A DNA stretch of 64,000 nt from Metalysinibacillus jejuensis (GTDB lineage Bacteria; Bacillota; Bacilli; Bacillales_A; Planococcaceae). The stretch's first letter is position 1. Every line of letters starts with the position of its first letter. A model generated the notes under the pieces. That model was not told where the DNA came from, ran no database searches, and worked only from the letters and a program-made list of their open reading frames with translations. The DNA is taken from positions 1 to 64,000 of the forward strand of contig NZ_QAFW01000004.1 of the NCBI RefSeq assembly GCF_003057615.1, in the 5' to 3' direction. This document shows, piece after piece, positions 11,911 to 20,230 of the stretch. Made by a program: the position numbers and the translations under genes.

Positions 11911-12123
11911 GAAGAAAACCCTCCTTCAGTTTATAAAGCCGTGCGAATTATGCGTCTCGCCACCTTGCTTGAACACTAATTCCACCTGCATCAAATTGTA
12001 TGGTTATCTAAAAATTATCCTTATTTATTATAGCCGTTCACTTGTATAAAGGCTATACTTTTCATTAGCAAATCCACTAATATGTCACACTTAATAAGAA
12101 TTAGGTTATCGCAACAAATGAAA
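11911..12123 (-). promoter_or_regulatory. pgk leader region with probable internal promoter
   Basis: A good -10 TATAAT lies at 12032-12027 on the minus strand. No convincing -35 is seen at the right distance. The transcript would carry a leader of about 110 nt before pgk. It contains two similar segments, GCAGGTGG and GCAAGGTGGCG, and a small stem GTGGCGA...TCGCAC. No open reading frame of interest was found. Function is not known. Confidence 0.4.
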
Positions 12124-12158
12124 AAGCACGACCTAGCAAAGTATTGCTAAATCGTGCT
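12121..12158 (-). terminator. Terminator after gap
   Basis: AGCACGA (12158-12152) and TCGTGCT (12131-12125) enclose a second stem TAGCA-TGCTA, and five T follow on the minus strand. It should stop some or all transcripts between gap and pgk. Confidence 0.75.
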
Positions 12159-12165
12159 CGTCCTA

Positions 12166-13176
12166 TTATTTTAAACCGCGCGCTACTAAATATAATGCCA
12201 AGTCCATTAAGCGAGTCGCATAGCCTATTTCGTTATCGTACCATGCAAGTACCTTTACCATGCTACTTTCTAATACCATCGTAGATAAACCGTCTACAGT
12301 AGAAGAATGATGATCACCGTTATAGTCAATGGACACTAGCGGTAGCTCATTATAGCCTAAAATGCCTTTCAACTCATTTTCAGAAGCTTCTTTTAATGCC
12401 TCATTCACTTGTTCACGCGTTGCACCTTGTTTTAATTCTACTACTAAGTCAACACACGAAACATTCGGTGTAGGAACACGCATAGAGAAGCCGTCTAATT
12501 TACCTTTTAATTGCGGTAACACTTTTGCTACTGCTACAGCCGCACCTGTTGTTGTCGGAATCATCGACACTGCACCTGCTCGTGCGCGACGCGGGTCAGC
12601 ATGCGGAAAGTCTAAAATGCGTTGGTCATTTGTATACGCATGAATTGTCGTCATCATGCCGCGCTCAATACCAAATTTTTCGTCTAGCACTTTAGCAACA
12701 GGCGCTAAACAATTTGTCGTACATGAAGCGTTGGAAATAACATGATCCGTTTCAGGATTATAATCCTCGTGGTTAACGCCCATTACAAACGTTGGCATCT
12801 CACCTTTTGCCGGTGCTGATAAAATTGCTTTTTTAGCCCCAGCTTCAATATGTTTTTTTACATCTTCCATTGAACGAAACTTACCTGTACACTCAAGCAC
12901 AACGTCTACGCCTAACTCACCCCAAGGTAGCTGTGCTGGATCTTTTTCAGCAAACACGCGAACACGTTTGCCATCTACGACGAATGCATCGTCTTCGGAC
13001 TGTACGTCACGATCATAAATACCGTGTACAGAGTCGTACTTTAGTAAATGCGCCAGTTGATGCGCGTCCGTTAAGTCATTCACTGCTACTACTTCAAATT
13101 CGTCATGCAACATTGCCTCACGAAACACCAGTCTACCGATACGTCCAAAACCGTTGATTGCTAATTGTAGTGCCAT
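12166..13176 (-). CDS. gap: Glyceraldehyde-3-phosphate dehydrogenase (glycolytic, GapA-like)
   Basis: A 336-residue enzyme that oxidises glyceraldehyde 3-phosphate. The Rossmann start MALQLAINGFGRIGRLVFRE and VNDLTDAHQLAHLLKYDSVH (Asp then Leu after the second strand) match NAD-using GapA rather than NADP-using GapB. The catalytic cysteine is in SNASCTTNCLAP near residue 150, and IHAYTNDQ and MRVPTPNVS follow. Two ATG codons adjoin. I take 13176 because GGAGG is 8 nt upstream. An extension back to 13233 has no SD. No cggR repressor gene is next to it, unlike B. subtilis. A glutaredoxin-like gene precedes it instead. Confidence 0.96.
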   Translation of the reverse strand: MALQLAINGFGRIGRLVFREAMLHDEFEVVAVNDLTDAHQLAHLLKYDSVHGIYDRDVQSEDDAFVVDGKRVRVFAEKDPAQLPWGELGVDVVLECTGKFRSMEDVKKHIEAGAKKAILSAPAKGEMPTFVMGVNHEDYNPETDHVISNASCTTNCLAPVAKVLDEKFGIERGMMTTIHAYTNDQRILDFPHADPRRARAGAVSMIPTTTGAAVAVAKVLPQLKGKLDGFSMRVPTPNVSCVDLVVELKQGATREQVNEALKEASENELKGILGYNELPLVSIDYNGDHHSSTVDGLSTMVLESSMVKVLAWYDNEIGYATRLMDLALYLVARGLK

Positions 13177-13209
13177 CATAAATTCCTCCAATTGTAAGTA
13201 TAGTAATAC

Positions 13210-13239
13210 GACATAAGACCTCTTGTCAGACATCTGTCT
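13210..13239 (-). promoter_or_regulatory. Operator-like repeats in the gap leader
   Basis: Just downstream of the predicted start point the minus strand carries AGACAGATGTCT (a 5-2-5 palindrome) followed by GACAAGAGGTCTTATGTC, so GAC...GTC units recur. This is where the CggR operator sits in the B. subtilis gapA operon. Identity of the regulator is unknown. Confidence 0.4.
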
Positions 13240-13242
13240 TTA

Positions 13243-13270
13243 ATTATAAAGATTATTTTGGCAAATACAA
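13243..13270 (-). promoter_or_regulatory. gap promoter
   Basis: TTGTAT (13270-13265) and TATAAT (13248-13243) with a 16-base spacer on the minus strand, about 65 bases before the gap start. The -35 lies directly after the stop codon of the glutaredoxin-like gene. Confidence 0.6.
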
Positions 13271-13271
13271 T

Positions 13272-13511
13272 TTATAACCCGTCGCTACAACCATCAAGTA
13301 GCGTGAGGTAATCTAATTGGCCGTATTGAACTACCTTTTCCCCTTTTACTACAACTGGAATCATCAACATATATTTTTCATGCACTTGATCGTCTTCTTC
13401 GATATTAATATACGCTACATTAAGCGCTAAATCTTGCGCTACCATAGCCATTATTTTTTTTCCTTCGTCACATAACGCACAATTAGGACGACCATAAAAT
13501 AGCACTGTCAT
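13272..13511 (-). CDS. Glutaredoxin-like thiol protein
   Basis: A 79-residue thioredoxin-fold protein of the DUF836/glutaredoxin-like type. It has a redox motif CALC at residues 11-14 after the first beta strand (MTVLFYGRPN), helix EGKKIMAMVAQDL, strand AYINIEEDD and the cis-proline loop MLMIPVVV near residue 50. SD GAGGTG precedes the ATG. It lies upstream of gap where many relatives carry this gene together with cggR. Here cggR is not present. Client proteins are unknown. Confidence 0.8.
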   Translation of the reverse strand: MTVLFYGRPNCALCDEGKKIMAMVAQDLALNVAYINIEEDDQVHEKYMLMIPVVVKGEKVVQYGQLDYLTLLDGCSDGL

Positions 13512-13534
13512 GTTATCACCTCATCAGTAGTATA

Positions 13535-13571
13535 CAAAAAAACTACCACTATGAACGGCTCAAGTGGTAGC
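13535..13571 (-). terminator. Terminator of the MFS transporter gene
   Basis: GCTACCACT...AGTGGTAG forms an 8-bp stem with a 12-nt loop, followed by seven T on the minus strand, immediately after the transporter stop. Confidence 0.85.
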
Positions 13572-13578
13572 TTATCGT

Positions 13579-15039
13579 TTATTTTTTTGCCAAGCTTGTT
13601 GGTGGTGTTACACGTTTAACAAAGAATGCTAATACGAGTGCTACTGCTGCAATCCATGTTGAAATATAAAATGAATAGTTAATGGCATCTAGCATCGCTT
13701 CTACACCCAGTTTCGCTTGTAACTCCGCTGTCATTTGCATACCTGCTTTTGTCGCATCTGTTACTAAGTTTACCATCGTACTCTCTGTTCGATTATGCAT
13801 AATTGTTAACAGTAGCGCTGTCCCAATGGCACCCGTAACTTGTTGCAAGGTATTATTAATCGCTGCACCATGTGGATTTAACTCACGTGGCAATTGATTT
13901 AAACCATTTGTGGAAATTGGCATCATTACCATCGACATACCAAACATACGCGTCGTATACACTGCCATAATATAATAATAGCTCGTATCAATTTTTAATG
14001 TTGATAATAAATATGTCGTAATAACCATAATTGTAAGACCAATAACCGCTAATAGTTTTGCACCGTACTTATCAAAAATACGACCGGTAATCGGTGACAT
14101 TAAGCCCATAATAATCGCACCTGGTAACATTAATAAGCCAGCGTCAAATGGCGAAATACCACGCACAGTTTGTACATAAAGTGGCGTCAAAATCATACCG
14201 GAAAACATCGCCATTGAAATAACGCTGACGATGATAGACGAAAGTGTAAACATATTATAACGATATACGCTTAAATTTAAGAGTGGCTCCTCAAGCTTTA
14301 ACTGGCGCACAATAAACCAGGCTAAAGCAATCGTACCGATAATAATTGTGCTATATACTTCTGGCGCACCCCATCCTTTATCGCCACCAGCCGAACTAAA
14401 GCCATATAAAATACCGCCAAACCCTACGCTTGATAACAGTACAGATAATACGTCTAGTGACACTTTACGATTAGGTGTAATATTTTGCAGTTTAAAAATA
14501 CCGAGCACTAAGCTAAGTACTGCGAACGGTAAAATAATCGTAAATAACGTGCGCCATGTGTAGTGTTCAATTACCCATCCTGATAATGTCGGGCCTATGG
14601 CTGGTGCTACAATCATTACCATACCAAAGACACCCATCGCCGCACCACGACGCTCTACAGGAAACGCTAAAAGCATAACGTTCATTAACAGCGGCATCAT
14701 AACGGCTGACCCTGCTGCCTGTAAAAAACGACCTGTTAGTAGTACTGCAAAGCTCGGTGCTAACATTGCTGTCGCTGTACCTAATGTAAATAATCCCATC
14801 GCTACAATAAATAGCTTACGATTAGTGAAACGTGTGACTAAAAATGCACTTGCTGGAATTAATACACCACTCGTTAACATATAGCCAGTAATTAACCACT
14901 GAGCTGTTGACGGGGAGATCGAAAATTCATTCATAATTGTTGGTAGTGCAATATTTAATAGTGTGTTATTTAATATTGAAATAAATGCACCAATAAATAA
15001 GATACTTATCATAAAATAAGGGACTTTCTTTTCGCTCAT
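13579..15039 (-). CDS. MFS drug efflux transporter, DHA2 (EmrB/QacA) family
   Basis: The 486-residue protein is almost wholly hydrophobic with about 14 predicted membrane helices, the size of the DHA2 drug:proton antiporters. It has the motif-C-like LNIALPTIMNEF in helix 1, WLITGYMLTSGVLIP in helix 2, RFTNRKLF (loop 2-3), and MIVAPAIGPTLSGWVIEH in helix 5. I take ATG 15039 as start. The GTG at 15051 overlaps the SD. It is divergent from a TetR-type regulator, the typical pairing for an inducible multidrug pump. Substrates are unknown. Confidence 0.88.
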   Translation of the reverse strand: MSEKKVPYFMISILFIGAFISILNNTLLNIALPTIMNEFSISPSTAQWLITGYMLTSGVLIPASAFLVTRFTNRKLFIVAMGLFTLGTATAMLAPSFAVLLTGRFLQAAGSAVMMPLLMNVMLLAFPVERRGAAMGVFGMVMIVAPAIGPTLSGWVIEHYTWRTLFTIILPFAVLSLVLGIFKLQNITPNRKVSLDVLSVLLSSVGFGGILYGFSSAGGDKGWGAPEVYSTIIIGTIALAWFIVRQLKLEEPLLNLSVYRYNMFTLSSIIVSVISMAMFSGMILTPLYVQTVRGISPFDAGLLMLPGAIIMGLMSPITGRIFDKYGAKLLAVIGLTIMVITTYLLSTLKIDTSYYYIMAVYTTRMFGMSMVMMPISTNGLNQLPRELNPHGAAINNTLQQVTGAIGTALLLTIMHNRTESTMVNLVTDATKAGMQMTAELQAKLGVEAMLDAINYSFYISTWIAAVALVLAFFVKRVTPPTSLAKK

Positions 15040-15070
15040 TTTTTTACTCACTCCTCTAAATCACTTACCC

Positions 15071-15099
15071 ATTTTATACACATCGTCTAAAAAAATCAA
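15071..15099 (-). promoter_or_regulatory. Promoter of the MFS gene
   Basis: TTGATT (15099-15094) and TAAAAT (15076-15071) with a 17-base spacer on the minus strand. The intergenic region up to 15184 is AT-rich and is where the TetR-type regulator would bind. No unambiguous palindrome was found. Confidence 0.6.
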
Positions 15100-15184
15100 A
15101 CTTTTTATACTTGCAGTTCATTTTATAGGTTTTTTTTTCGAGCTATGCGATAATATACGTACATTAAGTGAAAGGAGCGCTAGT

Positions 15185-16060
15185 ATGAACGCGCGCAAAC
15201 GTAAAGTAATACAAGTAGCTTTGCAGCTTTTTTTAGAGAGAGGCTACGTCCAAACTTCAATACAAGATATTATTGAACACGCTGAAATTTCAAAGGGAAC
15301 GTTTTACAATTATTTTTCTTCTAAAGATGATTGCCTCATTGCGATTATCGAAATTGGGCGCGAACAAACGATGGTTAAACGCAATGAGTTACTCCTTGGC
15401 AAACAACGCTGCGACGTCCAAGTACTCATCCAACAAATCGTCGTTGGCATCCAACTCAACTACAACCAGAGCCTACTCCCTCTTTTAGAAAACGTCTTTC
15501 AATATGGTAACCAAGCGTTAAAAGCTGCGTTACGTAACTATCACTTAAGAGAAATTAAATGGCTAGCTACACGCTTAGTAGACGTCTACGGAACTAAAAT
15601 TAAACCGGTTAAATACGATGTCACGATGATGTTATTTGGCAGCTTACAGAGCTTTCAAAAAATGTGGCGTGCCGTTACACAAGAGCCATTTCATGTAGAA
15701 GGTGCGCTTCATTTTTTATTTAGTCAATTGGACAATATGATGCCGCATTTACATGAAGGTTTTATGACGGATGAAATTAATAGTTATATGGCTCAATATA
15801 TTGCGTCGGAGCCTATCGAAAAAGGAGACATTTTACAGGATTTGCAAGAGCTCGTGCCGCTCGCTCAAAAGGTTTCAACAGAAAGTTACGAACTTACCGC
15901 CTTTTTACTAGATGAGTTACGTAAAAGTGAACCTAACATTACGATTATTCGTGCGATTTTGCCTTCTTTTTCAGGAAGTTTTGCTACGACACCTTATACA
16001 GAGGAGGCCATTGCTATTACGAGTGCGCTTTGGCGCTATTTAGAGGAAGTGTATAGCTAA
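15185..16060 (+). CDS. TetR/AcrR family transcriptional regulator
   Basis: The 291-residue protein begins with a typical TetR DNA-binding domain: RKRKVIQVALQLFLERGYVQ, TSIQDIIEHAEISKGTFYNY and FSSKDDCLIAIIE (residues 3-60). The ligand-binding part is long. Normal TetR proteins have about 190-220 residues, so the last 90 or so (after DNMMPHLHEGFM) form an extra helical region. SD AAAGGAG is 7 nt before the ATG. Divergent arrangement with the MFS pump suggests it represses that gene and itself. The inducer is not known. Confidence 0.88.
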   Translation: MNARKRKVIQVALQLFLERGYVQTSIQDIIEHAEISKGTFYNYFSSKDDCLIAIIEIGREQTMVKRNELLLGKQRCDVQVLIQQIVVGIQLNYNQSLLPLLENVFQYGNQALKAALRNYHLREIKWLATRLVDVYGTKIKPVKYDVTMMLFGSLQSFQKMWRAVTQEPFHVEGALHFLFSQLDNMMPHLHEGFMTDEINSYMAQYIASEPIEKGDILQDLQELVPLAQKVSTESYELTAFLLDELRKSEPNITIIRAILPSFSGSFATTPYTEEAIAITSALWRYLEEVYS

Positions 16061-16068
16061 CGTAAAAA

Positions 16069-16103
16069 AATCTCGAAACCAACAACGGTTTCGAGATTTT
16101 CTT
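16069..16103 (+). terminator. Terminator after the tetR-type gene
   Basis: AATCTCGAAACC and GGTTTCGAGATT form a perfect 12-bp stem with a 6-nt loop, followed by TTCTTT. Confidence 0.9.
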
Positions 16104-16108
16104 TATGT

Positions 16109-16216
16109 CGAGAGCAACTCTCGCTTTATATTATCAGTACAGAAAGTGAAGTAGCGAGCTACCTCACTTCTATGTGCTCCACACTATTTCTAGGCTGCTA
16201 TACTAAAAATAGTGTG
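16109..16216. repeat. Cluster of three stem-loops in a gene-free stretch
   Basis: Between the tetR-type gene and the RNase HI gene (16061-16382, about 320 bases) there is no convincing gene. After the terminator come CGAGAG-CAA-CTCTCG (16109-16123), AAGTGA-A-GTAGC...GCTAC-C-TCACTT (16144-16169) and CACACTATTT...AAATAGTGTG (16180-16216, 10-bp stem). The rest, 16217-16382, is AT-rich and shows nothing definite. Confidence 0.55.
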
Positions 16217-16382
16217 AATCCAATTATTCAAAAATATATCATTTAAAACAGTAAAATGGTGCCCTTTTTCAAGGACATAATTAATAATAGGCAAAAGCTC
16301 ATAAAAAATCAATAACTTTTTCATTATTATTTGCATCATTTCACAAATTCGTCATAAAGTAAAGCATATACCCTCTAACGTA

Positions 16383-17015
16383 CTAACTAATTTGTTCTTG
16401 TATTGCTTTTTTAGCTAGCTCATCAGCTAATTCATTATATAAAATCCCTGTATGTGCCGCTACTTTAACGAAAGTTAGCTCAAGTGTTTTGGGTAAACCA
16501 TTAATAAAAGTAACGTATGCCTGTGAAACAGGTTTATTTGCACGCCAATCACCTACCGCCCACTTTTCAATGCCTGCATAGTCATAAAAAATATGAAGCT
16601 TACGGTAACCTTGCTCAAGCGCGGCTGTAATCGCCGCCTTAACGCCCTCAATCTCGCCTGCTACATTGCGCGCTTCTACATATAACGGATCATTATTACT
16701 CGCGTGGCGCTCTGACATACCATCTGCTGTTAATAAAATCGCACCATAACTATAGTAACGATGTGTTTTATCGTAACTACCATCTACAAAAGCAATCATT
16801 GTTTCATCGTCTAGTGCTTTAATCATCGTTTCGATTTGTTCGTTTGTTACGGGTTGTGAAGGTTGAGCTCCTGCTAGAAATGCTTCTGCCTCTTGTACCG
16901 TAGCAAAACTTTTATAGACAGCGCCTGAAAAACCTTTTACCTGCTCAGTGCAGGCTGCCCATGTCGTATAAACGCCAGGTGTGCGGCCAACACGCACAGC
17001 ATAAAATTTCGCCAT
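16383..17015 (-). CDS. rnhA: Ribonuclease HI with N-terminal hybrid-binding domain
   Basis: The first 45 residues (FYAVRVGRTPGVYTTW, VKGFSGAVYKSFATVQEAE) form the caulimovirus-viroplasmin/hybrid-binding domain found in eukaryote-like RNases H1. The rest is an RNase H fold with the acidic active site: AFVDGSYDK (Asp), VAGEIEGVKAA (Glu), HIFYDYAGIEKWAVG (Asp) and a C-terminal HTGILYNELADELAKKA. It cleaves RNA in RNA-DNA hybrids. Start ATG 17015 has AAAGGGTG upstream. The GTG at 17024 lies within that SD. It is 210 residues and stands alone beside a tRNA gene. Confidence 0.9.
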   Translation of the reverse strand: MAKFYAVRVGRTPGVYTTWAACTEQVKGFSGAVYKSFATVQEAEAFLAGAQPSQPVTNEQIETMIKALDDETMIAFVDGSYDKTHRYYSYGAILLTADGMSERHASNNDPLYVEARNVAGEIEGVKAAITAALEQGYRKLHIFYDYAGIEKWAVGDWRANKPVSQAYVTFINGLPKTLELTFVKVAAHTGILYNELADELAKKAIQEQIS

Positions 17016-17041
17016 TATTTTCACCCTTTACGTTTATCGTA

Positions 17042-17113
17042 CGCCCTCGGAGGGAATCGAACCCCCAGTGTAAGAACCGGAATCTTACGTGTTATCCATT
17101 ACACCACGAGGGC
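17042..17113 (-). tRNA. tRNA-Arg (anticodon CCG)
   Basis: The 72-nt minus-strand sequence folds as GCCCTCG acceptor paired with CGAGGGC, D stem GTGT/ACAC, anticodon stem TAAGA/TCTTA around loop TTCCGGT, and a T arm with GGTTCGATTCC. The loop gives anticodon CCG, reading CGG arginine codons. CCA is not encoded. Confidence 0.95.
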
Positions 17114-17180
17114 AGTATGTTAGCTATTATAGCAAATTGCCTAATGTCACTTCAAGCTCCATTGAAAATAGGAGTTTATA

Positions 17181-17211
17181 TTTGACCTTCCTTGACTATT
17201 GCGTGTATGAT
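17181..17211 (+). promoter_or_regulatory. clpP promoter overlapping a CtsR-like operator
   Basis: TTGACC (17182-17187) and TATGAT (17206-17211) have an 18-base spacer. The element TTTGACCTTCCTTGACT (17181-17197), read on the other strand as AGTCAAGGAAGGTCAAA, matches the CtsR heptad repeat GGTCAAA-nnn-GGTCAAA with two mismatches in one heptad. It overlaps the -35, so CtsR should repress and heat or protein stress should induce clpP. Confidence 0.7.
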
Positions 17212-17276
17212 AAAATTACCGTTGAGAACAAAGGTACTCAGCTTAATAATTAGTAAATTTTAAGGAGGATTTAAAC

Positions 17277-17870
17277 ATGAACTTAATTCCTACAGTCATT
17301 GAACAAACAAGCCGCGGTGAACGTGCTTACGACATTTATTCACGTTTATTAAAAGACCGTATTATTTTATTAGGTAGTGCGATTGATGATAACGTCGCTA
17401 ACGCAATCGTTGCCCAACTATTATTCCTAGAGGCTGAAGACCCAGATAAGGATATTCACCTTTACATTAACTCACCTGGTGGCTCAGTTACAGCAGGTAT
17501 GGCAATTTACGATACGATGCAATTTATTAAACCTAAAGTACAAACGATTTGTATCGGTATGGCCGCTTCAATGGGCTCATTCTTACTAGCAGCTGGCGAA
17601 AAAGGTATGCGCTACGCATTACCAAACGCTGAAGTAATGATTCACCAACCGCTTGGTGGTGCTCAAGGTCAAGCGACTGAAATCGAAATCGCAGCAAAAC
17701 ATATTTTAGCAACACGCGAAAAATTAAACAAAATCTTAGCTGAGCGTACCGGCCAAGATTTAGAAACAATTGCTCGTGATACAGACCGTGATAACTACAT
17801 GTCTGCAGAGCAAGCGAAAAATTACGGGCTAATTGACCACGTAATTGAGCGCAACCAATTAAAAGCATAA
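17277..17870 (+). CDS. clpP: ATP-dependent Clp protease proteolytic subunit
   Basis: A 197-residue serine peptidase that forms the 14-subunit chamber served by ClpX, ClpC and ClpE. The catalytic triad is visible: Ser in [14 protein letters not shown] near residue 98, His in [14 protein letters not shown] near 123, and Asp in [14 protein letters not shown] near 172. The oligomer and handle regions (YLDAEDPDK-type segment, [20 protein letters not shown]) are normal. SD AAGGAGG lies 9 nt before the ATG. It is monocistronic, convergent with crh, with a CtsR-like site at its promoter. Confidence 0.98.
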   Translation: MNLIPTVIEQTSRGERAYDIYSRLLKDRIILLGSAIDDNVANAIVAQLLFLEAEDPDKDIHLYINSPGGSVTAGMAIYDTMQFIKPKVQTICIGMAASMGSFLLAAGEKGMRYALPNAEVMIHQPLGGAQGQATEIEIAAKHILATREKLNKILAERTGQDLETIARDTDRDNYMSAEQAKNYGLIDHVIERNQLKA

Positions 17871-17888
17871 TCACATTGCTTGATATAA

Positions 17889-17940
17889 AAGGCGAACTAC
17901 TCTGTCTCTTCATAATGAAGAGTGAGTAGCTCGCCTTTTT
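17889..17940. terminator. Bidirectional terminator between clpP and crh
   Basis: AAGGCGA-CTACTC...GAGTAG-TCGCCTT with an inner CTCTTC/GAAGAG stem is followed by T-runs on both strands, serving the two convergent genes. Confidence 0.85.
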
Positions 17941-17943
17941 GCT

Positions 17944-18198
17944 TTATTCAGCTGTAATAAAATTAGCTAATGTTTCTACTGCTTCTTTTTCGTCATCGCC
18001 ATCCGCTGCTAATACAATGGTCGTATTTTTAGCTACAGCTAAACTCATAACACCCATAATAGACTTGGCATTAACGCGTTTGTCTCCTTTTTGTAAAAAT
18101 ACTTCAGCGCGGAAACGATTGGCTTGCTGAACAAAATGTGCGGCTTGTCGAGCTTGTAAGCCTACTTTTAATTGTACATTCACTTCTTTTTCATACAT
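17944..18198 (-). CDS. crh: Catabolite repression HPr-like protein Crh
   Basis: An 84-residue HPr-fold protein. At the position of the phosphotransfer His15 of HPr it has glutamine (KVGLQARQAA, Gln15), so it cannot carry phosphate in the PTS, while Ser46 is kept in NAKSIMGVMSL, the site used by HPr kinase. That combination defines Crh, a corepressor of CcpA. Start ATG 18198 gives this numbering. The upstream GTG would add three residues. It follows whiA, as in B. subtilis, and hprK is about 15 kb away in this window. Confidence 0.93.
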   Translation of the reverse strand: MYEKEVNVQLKVGLQARQAAHFVQQANRFRAEVFLQKGDKRVNAKSIMGVMSLAVAKNTTIVLAADGDDEKEAVETLANFITAE

Positions 18199-18257
18199 GA
18201 TTGTCACTCTGTTACTAACTTATGTTAGCAACAGATGTCACCTTCCCTTCACTTATA

Positions 18258-19205
18258 TTAGCGATACGTATTTTCTCCACGGCGTAAGGAATCAGCAATC
18301 TCATCAATTTTACGTAAGCGATGGTTTACGCCTGATTTACTAACTGTGCCTGATGAAATTTTTTCGCCAAGCTCTTTTAACGATACTTCTTTATACGCGA
18401 CACGCAGCCGAGCAATTTCTTGCAAGCGCTCAGGCAATTGATCGATACCAATTGTACGATCAATGTATTTAATATTTTCTACTTGTCGTACTGAGGCACC
18501 GATCGTTTTATTTAAGTTAGCCGTTTCACAATTCACAATGCGATTTACGCTATTGCGCATATCTCGTAAAATACGCACATCTTCAAAACGCATCATAGCT
18601 TGGTGGGCTCCGATTAAACTTAAAAAATCTGAAATCTTTTCAGCTTCTTTTAAGTACGTTACAAACCCTTTTTTACGTTCAATTGTTTTAGCATTCAGTT
18701 CAAATTCATTCATAATTTGCATGAGTGCTTCACTATGTTCTTTGTACAAGGAATAGATTTCGAGATGATAAGCAGACGTTTCTGGGTTATTAACGGACCC
18801 TCCCGCTAAAAAAGCGCCGCGTAAATACGCTCGCTTTTGCATTGTCTTCGGTATAAGGGTAGGAGAGATTTGATTCGCAAATTGAAAATCATCGGTTAAG
18901 ATATGTAAATCAATTAACAGCTCTCTTGCTCCTTCTCGTACACGACAAATGTATACATTGTTTTTTTTCAAACGCATTTTTCGACGCACTAGCAACTCTA
19001 CATTGTACGTGTAAAGCTTTTTTAAATTTGTATACAAGCGGCGCGCTATCGCTGCGTTTTCCGTTTGAATATCTAAGCTTAATTGACGATTAGAAAATGA
19101 TATGGAGCCATTCATGCGAATGAGCGCAGACACCTCCGCCTTCACACATGTTAAATCCGCCTCAATCAACGTCAGCTCTTTTTTTGTTTCGGAAGCAAAT
19201 GACAT
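18258..19205 (-). CDS. whiA: DNA-binding protein WhiA
   Basis: The 315-residue protein has the LAGLIDADG homing-endonuclease-like N-terminal domain ([45 protein letters not shown]) without nuclease function, then a helix-turn-helix C-terminal domain (residues about 220-305, [33 protein letters not shown]). In Gram-positive bacteria WhiA influences cell division and chromosome segregation. ATG 19205 lies 8 nt after AAAGGAG. An in-frame GTG at 19214 overlaps the SD. It is the fourth gene of the nudix-rapZ-yvcK-whiA-crh operon. Confidence 0.95.
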   Translation of the reverse strand: MSFASETKKELTLIEADLTCVKAEVSALIRMNGSISFSNRQLSLDIQTENAAIARRLYTNLKKLYTYNVELLVRRKMRLKKNNVYICRVREGARELLIDLHILTDDFQFANQISPTLIPKTMQKRAYLRGAFLAGGSVNNPETSAYHLEIYSLYKEHSEALMQIMNEFELNAKTIERKKGFVTYLKEAEKISDFLSLIGAHQAMMRFEDVRILRDMRNSVNRIVNCETANLNKTIGASVRQVENIKYIDRTIGIDQLPERLQEIARLRVAYKEVSLKELGEKISSGTVSKSGVNHRLRKIDEIADSLRRGENTYR

Positions 19206-19236
19206 AGCGTCCACTCCTTTCTAAACCAGTGATACC

Positions 19237-20229
19237 TTATAGTAACCTACTTTTTTTATGGGGTAATTGTGTTTCTTTTAACATATAGTCATACAGCCAC
19301 TTTGCCACTTCATTTGCTTCATGACATAACGTGTCTTCACGAATGATGGCAATGTCTCGTTTAATAACTTTAATCCCTTTTTCGACTAAACGCTGTTCAT
19401 CATACGTAACAGGCTTTACTTTACCGATAGAACAAATCGTTTGCACGAGCGTAGATTGCTCGAGATCATTAACAAGCACCGCATCAATAAACGGCCTCCC
19501 TACATGATCATGCAAGGCATTAATGTGGTCCTCTGCATTATACCCTATCGTTTCACCTAATTGGGTCATTAAATTACAAATGTAAAGTTTAGGCGCTCGC
19601 GTACGACAAAGCGCTTTACTAATGTTTTTAACTAATAAATTAGGAATAATACTCGTGTACAAACTCCCTGGGCCTAAGACGATTAAATCTGCTCGTTCTA
19701 TGGCGCGAATTGCCGCTGGTAGCGGTTTCACATTTTCAGGTTCTAAATATACACGATGGATGCGTGACTGAGCAGTTGGCACATTTGATTCACCTGTAAT
19801 GATTGTGCCATCTTCAAGCTCTGCACGTAACGTAACTTTTTTATTAGCTGCCGGTAAAACATGACCATGCACTTGAAGCACTCGACTCATTTCACTAATG
19901 GCATAACTAAAGTCCCCCGTAATGTCTGTTAAAGCCGTCAGCATTAAATTGCCTAATGAGTGGCCGTGTAAGTCGTCCGAATGAGAGAAGCGATACTGAA
20001 ACATTTGCTCTACTAAAGGCTCGACATCTGATAGTGCAGCGATGACATTACGCACATCGCCTGGCGGCGGAATATCATAATCATCGCGCAAGCGTCCAGA
20101 AGAACCACCATCATCTGCAACAGTGACAATTGCCGTAATATCAAAAGGGAAGCGTTTCAGCCCTCTCAGTAATGTAGAAAGGCCTGTCCCGCCTCCTATA
20201 ACAACTAATTTAATGGGATTTTTTCGCAT
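19237..20229 (-). CDS. yvcK: YvcK/GlmR family gluconeogenesis factor
   Basis: A 330-residue protein of the CofD/UPF0052 fold that binds UDP-GlcNAc and activates GlmS in B. subtilis, needed for wall synthesis on gluconeogenic carbon. Key segments are VVIGGGTGLSTLLRGLK near residue 9, TVADDGGSSGRLRDDYDIPPPGD near 36, RFSHSDDLHGHSLGNLMLTAL near 80 and VLGPGSLYTSIIPNLLV near 185. SD GAAGGGATAG stands before the ATG, and the gene follows rapZ by one base, so translation is probably coupled. Confidence 0.94.
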   Translation of the reverse strand: MRKNPIKLVVIGGGTGLSTLLRGLKRFPFDITAIVTVADDGGSSGRLRDDYDIPPPGDVRNVIAALSDVEPLVEQMFQYRFSHSDDLHGHSLGNLMLTALTDITGDFSYAISEMSRVLQVHGHVLPAANKKVTLRAELEDGTIITGESNVPTAQSRIHRVYLEPENVKPLPAAIRAIERADLIVLGPGSLYTSIIPNLLVKNISKALCRTRAPKLYICNLMTQLGETIGYNAEDHINALHDHVGRPFIDAVLVNDLEQSTLVQTICSIGKVKPVTYDEQRLVEKGIKVIKRDIAIIREDTLCHEANEVAKWLYDYMLKETQLPHKKSRLL

Positions 20230-20230
20230 G

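Noticed and set aside
11940-12000. T-box-like AAGGTGG element in the pgk leader
   Set aside because: Only the short GGTGG core is similar. There is no stem I, specifier loop or terminator, and pgk is not an amino-acid gene.
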